From CAZENU01 sp965222125 (GTDB lineage Bacteria; Chloroflexota; Dehalococcoidia; Lucifugimonadales; CAZENU01), in assembly GCA_965222125.1 (NCBI GenBank), contig CBDCTC010000006.1, positions 310,001-374,000 on the forward strand: a stretch of DNA of 64,000 nucleotides, in the 5' to 3' direction. The position numbers and the translations under genes are program-made. Below, piece after piece: positions 17,193-26,103 of the stretch. Each line of letters opens with the position of its first letter. Within the stretch, counting starts at the first letter, position 1. The notes under the pieces were generated by a model. That model was not told the origin of the DNA. It ran no database searches and saw only the letters and a list, made by a program, of their open reading frames with translations.

Positions 17193-17278
17193 TGGTGCCG
17201 AAGGAGGGAGTCGAACCCACACACCCGAAAGGGTACTACGTCCTGAACGTAGCGCGTCTACCGTTCCGCCACTTCGGC
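17193..17278 (-). tRNA. tRNA-Leu (anticodon CAG)
   Basis: Acceptor stem GCCGAAG/CTTCGGC, anticodon stem CTACG/CGTAG with loop TTCAGGA, a long variable arm (TACCCTTTCGGGTG) and T loop TTCGACT. CCA is encoded at 17193-17195. Confidence 0.95.
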
Positions 17279-17324
17279 CCGATCCGCTTCTGTCCGCTCC
17301 GCCGTTTCCCCCAACTCGCCTCAA

Positions 17325-17400
17325 TGGTGGGCGGTCGAGGATTTGAACCTCGGACCTCTTGCGTGTGAAGCAAGCGCTCTAACCGCTGAGCTAACCGCCC
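17325..17400 (-). tRNA. tRNA-Val (anticodon CAC)
   Basis: Acceptor stem GGGCGGT/ACCGCCC, anticodon stem CTTGC/GCAAG with loop TTCACAC, T loop TTCAAAT. CCA is encoded at 17325-17327. Together with the TAC tRNA this covers purine-ending valine codons. Confidence 0.95.
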
Positions 17401-17470
17401 ATGCCTATCGACGTTCGCCAGGCAACGTCGGCGGCGGTCCGAGGCTAGGTTTTGGAGGCTCTGCGCAAAG

Positions 17471-17542
17471 TGGCAACGACAGGGCTCGAACCTGTGACCT
17501 AGCGCTTATGAAGCGCCCGCTCTACCACTGAGCTACGTTGCC
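17471..17542 (-). tRNA. tRNA-Met (anticodon CAT), elongator-like
   Basis: Acceptor stem GGCAACG/CGTTGCC is fully paired with discriminator A; anticodon stem GGCGC/GCGCT with loop TTCATAA. It lacks the C1-A72 mismatch and GGG anticodon stem of initiators. It could instead be the lysidine-modified tRNA-Ile2, which the sequence alone does not exclude. Confidence 0.85.
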
Positions 17543-17608
17543 CCGCCTGCCTGGCCCGGAAGCCAATTCTATTATACGGCCCCTTAGGAGGTCAATTCCA
17601 GCGACGTC

Positions 17609-17655
17609 GGTACACCGGCTGGCAGGCTGGCCCGTCCCGGACGTCCCGGTGTACC
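17609..17655. promoter_or_regulatory. Inverted repeat upstream of the LLM oxidoreductase
   Basis: GGTACACCGG at 17609-17618 and CCGGTGTACC at 17646-17655 are perfect complements separated by 27 bases, just before the ribosome binding site of the next gene. It may be an operator or a leader hairpin. No regulator is seen nearby. Confidence 0.35.
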
Positions 17656-17683
17656 ATCGGGGGAACTTCCGTGGAGGCCGGTC

Positions 17684-18502
17684 TTGCGCGTCGGAATCGC
17701 CGTACTGCCCACCCACCGTTCCATAGACCCGGCCGTGCTCGCCGCCCGCGCCGAGGAGCTGGGGTTCGAGTCGCTGTGGGCCCCGGAGCAGCCGACTCTG
17801 CCGGTCGAGACGGTCCGCGACATACCCCGCGCCTGGGGAGATATCGTCGACCCGTTCGTCATGCTGGCGCGGGCGTCGGCGACGACCACCACGCTCATGC
17901 TCGGAACGGCCGTCGTGGTCGTGCCGGAGCACTCGCCCTTACTGCTGGCGCAACGGGCCGCCACCCTTGACGCTCTCAGCGGCGGCAGGCTCCTGTTCGG
18001 TATCGGTGTCGGCTCGGTGCCGGAGGAGGCAGCGTTGTTCGGCACCGACTTCCCCCGGCGTTGGACCCAGGCCGGCGAGGCCGCGGCCGCGATGAAGGCG
18101 CTGTGGACTCGGGAGCAAGCCGAGCACCACGGCGCGTACTACGACTTCCCTCCCGTGTACTGCTACCCGAAGCCGGTCCGGAAGCCGCATCCTCCGCTGC
18201 TGCTGGGCACCAGGGCCGCCGCGTCGTTTCGGCGCATCGTCGAGTGGGGCGACGGATGGCTCCCCATCGGGGTGACCCCCGAAGAGGTGCGCCAGGGCCG
18301 CGCGACTCTCGACCGCCTCTGCGAGGCGGAAGGGCGGGACCCGGCCTCGATCGAGATATCGGTGGTCGACGTCGCGCCAGAAGCCGACGTGGTCCGCGCC
18401 TACGAGGAAGCCGGGGCGGACCGGGTGATCGTCGGGATGCCCGAGGAGGCGAGCCTGGCCCGGCTGGAGAAGATCGCGAGCGCGCTCCTGCCGACCGTCT
18501 GA
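17684..18502 (+). CDS. LLM-class flavin-dependent oxidoreductase
   Basis: Luciferase-like TIM-barrel monooxygenase or F420-dependent reductase, substrate unknown. 272 residues: VGIAVLPTHRSIDPAVLAAR at the N terminus, LMLGTAVVVVPEHSPLLLAQ and LDALSGGRLLFGIGVGS (about 85-105), and a C-terminal LGTRAAASFRRIVEWGDGWL, all standard for the family (TIGR03619-like F420 group). The TTG at 17684 is chosen because GTGGAGG precedes it and the protein begins at the first strand. It stands alone, divergent from the tRNA cluster. Confidence 0.88.
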   Translation: MRVGIAVLPTHRSIDPAVLAARAEELGFESLWAPEQPTLPVETVRDIPRAWGDIVDPFVMLARASATTTTLMLGTAVVVVPEHSPLLLAQRAATLDALSGGRLLFGIGVGSVPEEAALFGTDFPRRWTQAGEAAAAMKALWTREQAEHHGAYYDFPPVYCYPKPVRKPHPPLLLGTRAAASFRRIVEWGDGWLPIGVTPEEVRQGRATLDRLCEAEGRDPASIEISVVDVAPEADVVRAYEEAGADRVIVGMPEEASLARLEKIASALLPTV

Positions 18503-18558
18503 CAGTAGCCGCCGTCGCAGAACCGCTCAGGGTTGAGGCTCCCGCAACCCGTTCACCC

Positions 18559-18591
18559 CGAGTAGCGCCGATGAAGCATCGGCGCTACTCG
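18559..18591. repeat. Perfect 15-bp palindromic hairpin with AAG tip
   Basis: CGAGTAGCGCCGATG and CATCGGCGCTACTCG are perfect complements around the loop AAG. It lies after the LLM gene and could end its transcript, but similar GAAGC-tipped palindromes occur at 49.32 kb and elsewhere, so it is treated as a dispersed repeat. Confidence 0.7.
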
Positions 18592-18731
18592 AGCGGCGCG
18601 CACAACTCTGACCAAACGTGGACCGTTACGAGGCCCACAAAGGCTTGTGCCCTCCGATGCGCGGGGGTACGATGGCGTCACAGGCCCCGGTCCGGGCCCG
18701 TTGAGACCAACATACGACAAGGAGCCGGCCA

Positions 18732-20105
18732 ATGGTCGTCGATACCGATACCATCCAACGCGCGGCGGCGCAGCACCTGTGGCCCGCGGGACGAGACTGG
18801 ACTCAGATGGCGGAAGAGGGCGGCCCGGACGTGATTGTCGGCGGCCACGGGGTCAAGGTCGTCGACTCCACCGGCAAGACGTGGATCGACGTGAACGGCG
18901 GCTACGCGTCCATCAACGTCGGCTACGGCCGGACCGAGATCGCCGAAGCCGCCTACGAGCAGATGAAGCGGCTCGCCTTCTTTCCGCAGAGGACGACCAC
19001 CGAGGCCACGGTAAGGCTCACCGAGAAGATCGCCCAGCTCACCCCGGGCTCCCTGTCCCGGGTCTTCCCGGTCAGCGGCGGCTCCGAGGCCGTCGAGACG
19101 GCCATCAAGATCGCCCGCGCCTATCACCACCGCATGGGCGTCAAGGGCCGCTACAAGATCGTCAGCCGCAGGGGCTCGTATCACGGCGGCACCGGCGCGA
19201 CGCTTTGGCTGGGCGGCGGCAACGCCAGCCGCGAGGAATACGAGCCGGCGCCCCCCGGACTGATATACGTGCCGCAGCCGCACCCGTACCGGTGCGAGCT
19301 AGGGGGCGAGAGCGCCTCCGAGTGCGCCGTCAAGTGCGCCGAGGAGCTCGAAAAGCAGATACTGTTCCACAACCCGGACACCGTGGCCGCCTTCATCGGC
19401 GAGCCGGTCGCGACGCCCAAGGGCGCGGCCGTCCCCGGCGACGAGTACTGGCCCATGGTCAGGGAGATATGCAGCAAGTACGGGGTCCTGCTGATCGCCG
19501 ACGAGGTCGTGAACGGCTTCGGGCGGACCGGCAAGATGTTCGCCTCGGAGCACTGGGACCTCGAACCCGACCTCATGGCCGTCGCGAAGGGGATCGTCAG
19601 CAGCTACGTCCCGCTCGGAGCCGCCATCGCCACCGAAGAGGTGGCGGGGGCCTTCGTTGGCGAGGGCAGGGAGCTGCGCCACGTCTTCACCTTCACCGGG
19701 CACCCCGTGGCCTCCGCGGCCGGGCTGAAGAACATCGAGATCATCGAGACCGAGGGCCTCGTCGAGAACGCCGCCGTCGTGGGCGCCTACTTCAAGGAGC
19801 AGCTCGAGGGGCTGATGATCGACCACCCCATCGTCGGCGACGTGCGCGGCATCGGCATGATCGTCGCCGCCGAGCTGGTCAGCGACAGGGAGACGAAGGC
19901 CTCCTTCTCTCCGGAGCTCAAGATCGCCGACCGGATGAACGAGAGCTTCAGGAACAGCGGGCTGCTCTACAGGATGTCCGGCGACGTCATCTCAATGAAC
20001 CCGTCGCTGTGCATAACCAAAGACGAGGTCGACGAGATAGTGCACGCGATCGACCTCGCGCTGTGGAAGGTGGAGGGCGAGCTGGGCCTGTCCAAGCCTC
20101 TGTGA
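18732..20105 (+). CDS. Class III pyridoxal-phosphate aminotransferase
   Basis: Omega-amino acid or amine transaminase, converting an amino donor to an aldehyde or keto acid with PLP. 457 residues, normal for the class. Motifs: VFPVSGGSEAVETAIKIAR (phosphate region), GSYHGGTGATLWLGG, LLIADEVVNGFGRTGKMF (PLP aspartate) and LMAVAKGIVSSYVPLGA with the Schiff-base lysine, followed by FTFTGHPVASAAGL. The start ATG at 18732 is preceded by AAGGAG. The precise amine substrate cannot be told. It converges with the FAD oxidoreductase across the tandem repeats. Confidence 0.9.
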   Translation: MVVDTDTIQRAAAQHLWPAGRDWTQMAEEGGPDVIVGGHGVKVVDSTGKTWIDVNGGYASINVGYGRTEIAEAAYEQMKRLAFFPQRTTTEATVRLTEKIAQLTPGSLSRVFPVSGGSEAVETAIKIARAYHHRMGVKGRYKIVSRRGSYHGGTGATLWLGGGNASREEYEPAPPGLIYVPQPHPYRCELGGESASECAVKCAEELEKQILFHNPDTVAAFIGEPVATPKGAAVPGDEYWPMVREICSKYGVLLIADEVVNGFGRTGKMFASEHWDLEPDLMAVAKGIVSSYVPLGAAIATEEVAGAFVGEGRELRHVFTFTGHPVASAAGLKNIEIIETEGLVENAAVVGAYFKEQLEGLMIDHPIVGDVRGIGMIVAAELVSDRETKASFSPELKIADRMNESFRNSGLLYRMSGDVISMNPSLCITKDEVDEIVHAIDLALWKVEGELGLSKPL

Positions 20106-20134
20106 CCCGAGCCGCCGCGGCGCATGGCTGCGAA

Positions 20135-20392
20135 CCCCCTCTCCCTCGACGGGAGAGGGCTGGGGTGAGGGTGATCTTACTTCGGAGCCAGGACGCTAGA
20201 GGCCGAACCGGCTTGAAACCCCCTCTTCCTCAATGGGAGAGGGCTGGGGTGAGGGTGATCTTACTTCGGACTCAGGACACCAAATGCCGAACCGGCTCCA
20301 AACCCCCCTCTCCCTTGACGGGAGAGGGCTGGGGTGAGGGTGATCTAATTTCGGAGCCAGGACGCTAGAGGCCGAACCGGAGCGGGCTGAAC
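20135..20392. repeat. Three 84-85 bp tandem repeats at a gene 3' end
   Basis: The block GGGAGAGGGCTGGGGTGAGG recurs at 20151, 20235 and 20320. Each copy begins with a CCCTCTCCC...GGGAGAGGG palindrome and ends with GGCCGAACCGG-like sequence. The third copy runs into the last codons of the minus-strand FAD oxidoreductase (stop at 20365), and the first copy repeats the same CGCTAGAGGCCGAACCGG, i.e. the gene's own 3' end. Confidence 0.85.
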
Positions 20393-21477
20393 GGGTCTAT
20401 CGGGATGGAGGACTCGCCCGTCGCGATGAGGTCGGCAACAGCCTTGCCCATAGCCGGCCCCAGGAGGATTCCCGAGCGCCCGGCGCCGGTGGCGACGTAA
20501 GCGTTCTCCAGCTCCGGCGCGCGGCCAAGGAGCGGCAGACGGTCCGGGGTGATCGGCCGGAGGCACGCCGTCTGGCGTATCAGTTCCGCCTCGCCGAGGA
20601 ATGGCAGCACCCGCATGAAGGCCCGCGTTATCTGCTCCCTCGCCTCGACGGTGGGGCCCTCGTCGAAGCCGACCTCCTCCTCCGTCGTGCCGGTCCACAC
20701 GAGGCCGTCGGGCTTGGTGACGGCGTAGTTGCCTTCCCAGCCGATCGAGCACCGAATGGGCGGGCCCGGCGCTCTGAGGCGTAGAATCTGGCCCTTCAGC
20801 GGGCGGATCGGCACCGACGAACCCAGCCAGCTCACCGCCGCCTCGGCCCAGGGGCCCATCGCAAGAACCACGTGCTCCGCGGCGATCTCGCCGTCTTCCA
20901 GCGTGACGCCGGTGACCCGGTCACCCTCCCGCATCAGTCCCGTGGCCCGGCCGGCTACGACCGAGGCGCCCTTCCGCTCCGCCGCCTTGGTGAGGGCGAT
21001 CATGAAGCGGTACGGCTCCAGGTCGGCCATGCCCTCGGTGTATATGCCGCCGAAGGTCTCCGCGGCGACACGCGGCTCGATCGACTCGACCTCGCCCGGC
21101 TCGACCCATCGGACTTCGTAGCCGTCCTCGGCCGTTCTCCAGGCCAGCTCGCCCTTCGCCGCTTCGGCGTCCTCCTCGGTCAGCGCGAGCGCCAGGGCCG
21201 GCCGGTACCTGAACTCCGTGTTGGCGCCGGTCTGCTCGAGCAGGGATTCGGCCAGCTCGCGGTGGATCCGCATCCCCTCTCTGGCCAGCGGCTGGATCGG
21301 CCCGGGACCGACAAGGCCGCTCAGGCCGCCGTAGGCGAATCCCGACGCGTGGCTGCCCACCGAGTCGCGCTCCACCACGACAGTCCGCAGGCCCGCCTCG
21401 CCAAGGAAGTGGGCCGTCGAGACGCCGACGACGCCCCCGCCCACGACAACGACGTCAGCGGTGCGTGGCGGCGTCAT
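20365..21477 (-). CDS. FAD-dependent oxidoreductase (DAO / glycine oxidase-like)
   Basis: Flavoprotein oxidising an amino or imino acid, of the D-amino acid oxidase fold. 370 residues. FAD-binding motif VGGGVVGVSTAHFLGEAG at residues 12-29, VVERDSVGSHASGFAYGGL, the second FAD contact VVLAMGPWAEAAVSWLG, and the C-terminal LRPITPDRLPLLGRAPELEN plus GAGRSGILLGPAMGKAVADL. The substrate is unknown. The start lies one base after the stop region of the HtrA-like gene, so the two are co-transcribed. The gene end is involved in the tandem repeats described above. Confidence 0.88.
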   Translation of the reverse strand: MTPPRTADVVVVGGGVVGVSTAHFLGEAGLRTVVVERDSVGSHASGFAYGGLSGLVGPGPIQPLAREGMRIHRELAESLLEQTGANTEFRYRPALALALTEEDAEAAKGELAWRTAEDGYEVRWVEPGEVESIEPRVAAETFGGIYTEGMADLEPYRFMIALTKAAERKGASVVAGRATGLMREGDRVTGVTLEDGEIAAEHVVLAMGPWAEAAVSWLGSSVPIRPLKGQILRLRAPGPPIRCSIGWEGNYAVTKPDGLVWTGTTEEEVGFDEGPTVEAREQITRAFMRVLPFLGEAELIRQTACLRPITPDRLPLLGRAPELENAYVATGAGRSGILLGPAMGKAVADLIATGESSIPIDPFSPLRFGL

Positions 21478-21478
21478 G

Positions 21479-22624
21479 CTATTGGCACGCGCTCCATTCG
21501 TCCAGGCCCACGTCTACGCGGTACTCCCGGTTCCTGCGCACTACCGTCAGAGTGATCCGGTCGCCGGGCCGGAAGTCGTTGAGGTAGCTGGTCAGATCGC
21601 TCATGGACTCCAGGGGTCGTCCGTCGACCGCGGTGATGATGTCGCCCAGGCCGGGTTGGGAGAACTGGGTGGCGGCTATCAGCCGAGCCGCGTCGGCGGG
21701 GCTTCCCCGGCATACCCCAAGGACGTATATGCCCTTGTCAAGCGTGACGCCCGTGTACTCCGCATAGCCCTTGTCGAGTGCCCGTCCCTCGATTCCCAGC
21801 CACGCGCGCTTGATCTCCTCGGAGTTCCTCAGGTCCGGCAGGATGCTGTTGAGCGTCTTGATGGATATCGCGAAGCCGACGCCCACCTGCATCGAAGACA
21901 GGATCTGCACCGAGGAGTTCACGCCGATCACCTCCCCGGCCGCGTTCAACAGCGGTCCGCCCGAGTTGCCGGGGTTCAGCGCCGCGTCCGTCTGGACGAG
22001 GTCGGGGATGGGTCGGTTGAGCACGCTTCGGCGGCTCCTTCCTATCCCGCTGACGACGCCGACCGAAACGGAGTTGAGCTCCTCGAAGGGGCTGCCGATC
22101 GCGATGGCCATCTGGCCGGGCGTCACTTCGGTCGGGTCGGCCAGACGCAGAGGCTGGATGCCCGACACCGCCTCCGGGTCGACGCGAAGCAGCGCCAGGT
22201 CGTCCGCCGGGCTCGTGCCGAGTCTTGTCGCGCTGAGCTCCTCGCCGTCGTGGAGCCGGACGGTTATGGTGAGGGCGTCGGCGACGACGTGGTAGTTGGT
22301 GACGATGTGCCCCAAGTCGTCGACCAGGAATCCGGAGCCGACGGCCTTGTCGTCGATCGACGTCGACTGGGGAGTCAGCACGTCGATCTCGACGACCGCC
22401 GGACTCGCCATGTCGAACACGGACTTGACCAGCGCCTCGTCGTAGAGCGGCCTATTGTTGTCCCCGGAGCCGGAGGCGCCGAACGATATCCACCCGATTC
22501 CGTACCCGCCGAGTAATCCCAGCGCCAGAGCGGCGATGACCACTCCGGCGGAGATCTTCATCCGGACGTTCGCGGGTCGTGCCGGGACTTCTTCCTGAGT
22601 CGGGCTTGTTTGGTCGGGAAGCAT
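21479..22624 (-). CDS. HtrA/DegP-like membrane-anchored serine protease
   Basis: Extracytoplasmic quality-control protease. 381 residues: one membrane helix at about 23-46 (SAGVVIAALALGLLGGYGIG), a trypsin-like domain with the triad HIVTNYHVVAD (His), SPADDLALLRVD (Asp) and DAALNPGNSGGPLLN (Ser), then a PDZ domain (about 270-375) with GLGDIITAVDGRPLESMSDL. Length and order fit the HtrA family with a single PDZ. Start ATG at 22624; GTG and ATG alternatives are further in. It is the first gene of a two-gene transcript with the FAD oxidoreductase. Confidence 0.92.
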   Translation of the reverse strand: MLPDQTSPTQEEVPARPANVRMKISAGVVIAALALGLLGGYGIGWISFGASGSGDNNRPLYDEALVKSVFDMASPAVVEIDVLTPQSTSIDDKAVGSGFLVDDLGHIVTNYHVVADALTITVRLHDGEELSATRLGTSPADDLALLRVDPEAVSGIQPLRLADPTEVTPGQMAIAIGSPFEELNSVSVGVVSGIGRSRRSVLNRPIPDLVQTDAALNPGNSGGPLLNAAGEVIGVNSSVQILSSMQVGVGFAISIKTLNSILPDLRNSEEIKRAWLGIEGRALDKGYAEYTGVTLDKGIYVLGVCRGSPADAARLIAATQFSQPGLGDIITAVDGRPLESMSDLTSYLNDFRPGDRITLTVVRRNREYRVDVGLDEWSACQ

Positions 22625-22735
22625 GCGTACGTCCAGGCCGGGGTCGTGGGATCACGTCCAAGGCCGCCCAAGTATACTCGCCGCCCGCCGACCGCGCCAA
22701 GTTTGGCCCCCGGCCCCCCCGAGCGATTCGAGGAC

Positions 22736-22765
22736 TTGACACTGCGCTGGGACGACCAATACCAT
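22736..22765 (+). promoter_or_regulatory. Promoter of the HU gene
   Basis: TTGACA at 22736-22741, an 18-base spacer and TACCAT at 22760-22765, about 44 bases before the HU start codon. The -35 is perfect; the -10 is weaker. Confidence 0.5.
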
Positions 22766-22808
22766 GCGGATTCTGCCTGAGAGACAATTTCAAGGGGGAT
22801 GCTGGTCC

Positions 22809-23105
22809 ATGGTAACACTTAGGAAGGGCGACCTCGCCACTCGCGTGGCGACGAATCTGGGCGGGTCGAGGGCGCAGGGAGAGGCGGCCCTGAACGCCGT
22901 CCTTGGGAGTATTCAGGATGCCCTGGCCAAGGGCGACCGCGTGGTGCTCACCGGGTTCGGGTCGTTTTCGGTGAGAGAGGTCAAAGCCCGAAGAGTCAAG
23001 CCGATTCGGGGAGGCCGGGCCGGCAAGCTGATCACGGTTCCCGCACACAGGCGAGTCGGCTTCACGGCCGGGGCCGAGCTTAACAAGTCCGCGCAGAAGA
23101 CGTGA
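22809..23105 (+). CDS. hup: HU-family DNA-binding protein
   Basis: Small histone-like protein that bends and compacts DNA as a dimer. 98 residues: VTLRKGDLATRVATNLGG helix pair, then VLTGFGSFSVREVKARRVK with the conserved GFGxF turn, the flexible DNA-binding arm (PIRGGRAGKLITVPAHRRV) and C-terminal helix. The ATG at 22809 is chosen, with GGGGGA upstream. Complete and typical. Confidence 0.93.
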   Translation: MVTLRKGDLATRVATNLGGSRAQGEAALNAVLGSIQDALAKGDRVVLTGFGSFSVREVKARRVKPIRGGRAGKLITVPAHRRVGFTAGAELNKSAQKT

Positions 23106-23425
23106 GGAGACTCGGACTCCGGGGCAGGCTTCGCCACCCGACGGGTCCAGCAGTTTCGTGACCGCCTAATACTTTCCGTTCTCGCGTTCTGACATACGTC
23201 GTCGCATAGAGTGGTCGCCCCGCTCCGCTTCCACCGTCAACCGAAAGTCCACGAGACCGCTACCCCTGATACGTTCGCTCTATTGGACGGACGCTCGCAG
23301 GCTATTCCGCGGCTGGTGAATTCCGATACACTAGAGGGCGCCGCGCCAACGACATTTCGGTGCGGGCCTCACGGCAGGCCTGTGGCGCCTCGAGGCCCAC
23401 GCGAACACTTCTTGGAGCTACCGCA
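23106..23425. other. Non-coding stretch before the broken binding-protein gene
   Basis: About 320 bases with no supported gene. A weak promoter-like TACACT at about 23329-23334 could have served the following pseudogene. Confidence 0.4.
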
Positions 23426-23933
23426 ATGCCCGCCTACCTGAGATTGGCTCTCGTTGTAGCGTCCCTGTTCCTCGCGATTGGTGGCATCAAATCGGCATAG
23501 AGACCGTGCTGACACAGCACGACGCCAGCGTATTCTTCGGCGGCGACCCCGTGGCGGACAGGAGGCGTCGTTCCGCCGGTTCTTCGCTGACGTGCAAATG
23601 TACGCGACCGGGCCCGGCATCGATCCGCAGCGGCATCTGTCCGGGCCGCTCTGCAAGCACATCCAGACCCGGGAGAACAACTGGTCCCTGGCCAACAATG
23701 CCCGCTCCTGCAGCCCCGAGTACGACGACCTCTTTGCCCAACTGGAGCAGACCCGAATCGGCCCTGATCGAGCGGCGTTGGTGAAACAGCTCAACGACGT
23801 CTACGTGCAGGGCTATTACGAGATACCGCTGGTGAACCGCAGGTTCGTTTCCGCGCACCTGAACACCCTGAAGGGCGTTCGGATCAACGGCTGGGACAGC
23901 GAGCTGTGGAATATCGCCGAGTGGCGGCGTTGA
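23426..23933 (+). pseudogene. Oligopeptide ABC transporter binding protein, internally deleted
   Basis: A signal-peptide start (MPAYLRLALVVASLFLAIGG, ATG 23426) is followed directly by sequence from the C-terminal third of a family 5 solute-binding protein, in another frame: WHQIGIETVLTQHDASVFF, then a second shift to ASFRRFFADVQMYATGPG. From there the frame runs intact through CSPEYDDLFAQLEQTR, VQGYYEIPLVNRR and RINGWDSELWNIAEWRR. Some 400 internal codons are missing, so it is a relic with both termini kept. Confidence 0.75.
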
Positions 23934-24135
23934 CGGCCATAGACGAAGACGGCCCGCCTCCGCGCGCCGCCCATACGCGGTCCTTCCGGTATCGGGATTC
24001 TGCGCCGAGCAGCGGCTATCGACACTCCCGCCACCGTAGTCGATAGGCGCCTGCCTACGCCGTACCCCCAGTGGCGGGTCCTCCCGGACTAAGGCCCAGG
24101 CTCCACGCCGCCGGTCGTCTTTGGTCGTGGCTGGA

Positions 24136-26103
24136 CTACCCTGAACGACCGCTCGTCCGGTACAGGTAGCGGATGTCCCAGAGGCCGTACAGCGTGGGCG
24201 TAAGATTGCCGAAGACGTTTCGGACCGCGCCCAGCCGCTCCGAGAGTGTCGTGTAGATGACCGGCACGTTCTCGGCGGTGATCTCCTGGGCGCGGTGGTA
24301 GTACTCGATGCGCCGGGCGCGGTCCAGCTCCTGGCCGCCCTTGATGTACAACTCGTCGATTTCGGCCTCCCACTCCATCGCGGGTTGAGGCTGGTTCGGG
24401 TGCCACAGGTGCAGCCCCTCGCCGCTGTGCCAGAAGGTGATGCCTCCGTACGGGTCCGTCCCGCCGGTGAAGCCGATAATCGTCGCCTCCCAGTCGAAGG
24501 TCGCCGTAAGCTGCGCGACGAGGTCGCCGAACTCGATCACCCTGTAGTGGACCTCCAGGCCGATCTCCCCCATGCCCTCGTGGACTATCGTGCCGACCTT
24601 GGCGCGCACGCTGTTGCCCGTGTTGGTCACAAGCGTGAACTCGATCTCGTTGCCCTCGCCGTCTTCCCGTACCCCGTCCCCGTCCGTGTCGATCCAGCCG
24701 AGGCCGTCCAGGATCTCATTCGCCTTGTCCAGGTCGTAGTCGTACTTATGGACGTCCGGGTTGTGGAAGTCGCCCGCGGCCGGGCTGATGGACGACCACT
24801 GCGGGTAGCCGACGCCGTGCTGCACGTCGGCGATGATCGTCTCCTTGTCGATGACGTGCGCGACGGCCTGCCGGAACTGCTTGTTCTGGAACCACTTCAG
24901 CTTCTCCGGCGCAAGGTAAGGCTCTCCTGTGTCCGGGTTCTTGCCGGGGTTCATGTTGAATCCCAGGAACGTCGTCCCGAAGGCCGGGCCTCGTCTGTAT
25001 ATCGTGAAGTTCCCTTCCTTCTGCAGCGGCTCGAGCTCCGCGAGCTCCTCGCCCAGCACGCCGTGATAGTCCGACTCGCCGGCCCGGAACCTGACGAGCT
25101 CGTCCTCCAGCGCCGGCACGATGACGTGTACCACGCGGTTCAGGTACGGAAGCCTGTTGCCCGCGGCGTCCGTGAGCCAGTAGCTCGGGTTGCGCCGTAT
25201 GACCACCCGCTCGCCCGGCTCATAGCTCTCGATGGTGAAGGGGCCCGTGCCTATCACCTCCGCCGGGTCCGTGTCGATGTCCCACGTGGAGGCGAAGGTG
25301 CCGTCGCCCACGTGCTTCTCGAGGATGTGCTTGGGATATATGGCGGTGCCCATCGACCGGAGGAACGGGGCGAACGGCGCCGGAAGAACGCATTCGACCG
25401 TATAGTCGTCCAGCGCCGTAACCGTCATCGGCGACTCCTCCCACCTGCCGGTCTCGTCGTCGAAGACGCGGAAGTGGAACGCCGGGCGGCTGCTGGCCGG
25501 TATGTCCTGGTTGTAGATGATCCGGTTGAAGGTGAAGTCGACGTCGCGCGCCGTGAACGGCTCCCCGTCGTGCCACTTGACGTCGGTGCGCAGGTGGAAC
25601 GTCCACGTCAGGCCGTCCGCCGAACGCTCCCAGGACTCCGCCAGCGCCGGCTCCACCTCGTCGGTCAGCCACGAGGTCTCGGTCAGCCCCTCGAAGAGGT
25701 ACCCCAGGACGCCCGACGACGAGGCGTCGTTGGCGATTGCCAGGTTGAAGGTGAGAGGCTCCGAGATGGTCGCGAACGTCAGGTCGCCGCCCCGGTCCCC
25801 GATGGCGTACTCGAACGCCTCGGCGTTCTTCCTGAGCCGGTCGACTATCGTGTCTTGGCCGAAGGGCGAGTACTGGACGACAGGCGTGTTCTGAGTATCG
25901 GGCGAGTACCGTGTGACGGGAGTGTTCTGCGTGACGGGCGAGTACCGTGTGACGGGAGTGTTCTGCAGGTCGGGTGAATACCGCCCGGCCGGCGTGTCCT
26001 CCGCGGCCGGCGTGGTCTCGACGAGGTCCGAGCAGGCGGCCGATACGAGCGCTGCGGATACCAGAAGCAAAGCAGGGTAGATCAGGTAGGTCAGCGGTGT
26101 CAC
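24136..26103 (-). CDS. ABC transporter substrate-binding lipoprotein, peptide/oligopeptide type
   Basis: Captures peptides or similar solutes outside the membrane for an ABC importer. 655 residues. A lipoprotein signal (YPALLLVSAALVSAACSD) is followed by a linker with repeated NTPVTRYSP units (about residues 40-80) and the SBP_bac_5 domain: VEPALAESWERSADGLTWTF, FHLRTDVKWHDGEPFTARDV, GTGPFTIESYEPGERVVIRR and KQFRQAVAHVIDKETI. The GTG at 26103 is chosen since AGGAGA precedes it and it puts the signal at the N terminus; the open frame extends further upstream. No permease genes lie beside it. 23934-24135 holds no supported gene. Confidence 0.9.
   Translation of the reverse strand: MTPLTYLIYPALLLVSAALVSAACSDLVETTPAAEDTPAGRYSPDLQNTPVTRYSPVTQNTPVTRYSPDTQNTPVVQYSPFGQDTIVDRLRKNAEAFEYAIGDRGGDLTFATISEPLTFNLAIANDASSSGVLGYLFEGLTETSWLTDEVEPALAESWERSADGLTWTFHLRTDVKWHDGEPFTARDVDFTFNRIIYNQDIPASSRPAFHFRVFDDETGRWEESPMTVTALDDYTVECVLPAPFAPFLRSMGTAIYPKHILEKHVGDGTFASTWDIDTDPAEVIGTGPFTIESYEPGERVVIRRNPSYWLTDAAGNRLPYLNRVVHVIVPALEDELVRFRAGESDYHGVLGEELAELEPLQKEGNFTIYRRGPAFGTTFLGFNMNPGKNPDTGEPYLAPEKLKWFQNKQFRQAVAHVIDKETIIADVQHGVGYPQWSSISPAAGDFHNPDVHKYDYDLDKANEILDGLGWIDTDGDGVREDGEGNEIEFTLVTNTGNSVRAKVGTIVHEGMGEIGLEVHYRVIEFGDLVAQLTATFDWEATIIGFTGGTDPYGGITFWHSGEGLHLWHPNQPQPAMEWEAEIDELYIKGGQELDRARRIEYYHRAQEITAENVPVIYTTLSERLGAVRNVFGNLTPTLYGLWDIRYLYRTSGRSG
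25872..25990. repeat. Tandem 33-bp coding repeats in the binding-protein linker
   Basis: In-frame units encoding (Q)NTPVxRYSPxT recur about four times, with conserved bases GGGCGAGTACCGTGTGACGG on the plus strand. They lengthen the spacer between lipid anchor and binding domain and probably vary in number between strains. Confidence 0.7.

Noticed and set aside
24295..25977. Long plus-strand frame of 560 codons opposite the binding protein
   Set aside because: It is the complement of a clear lipoprotein gene and has low-complexity composition typical of shadows in GC-rich DNA.
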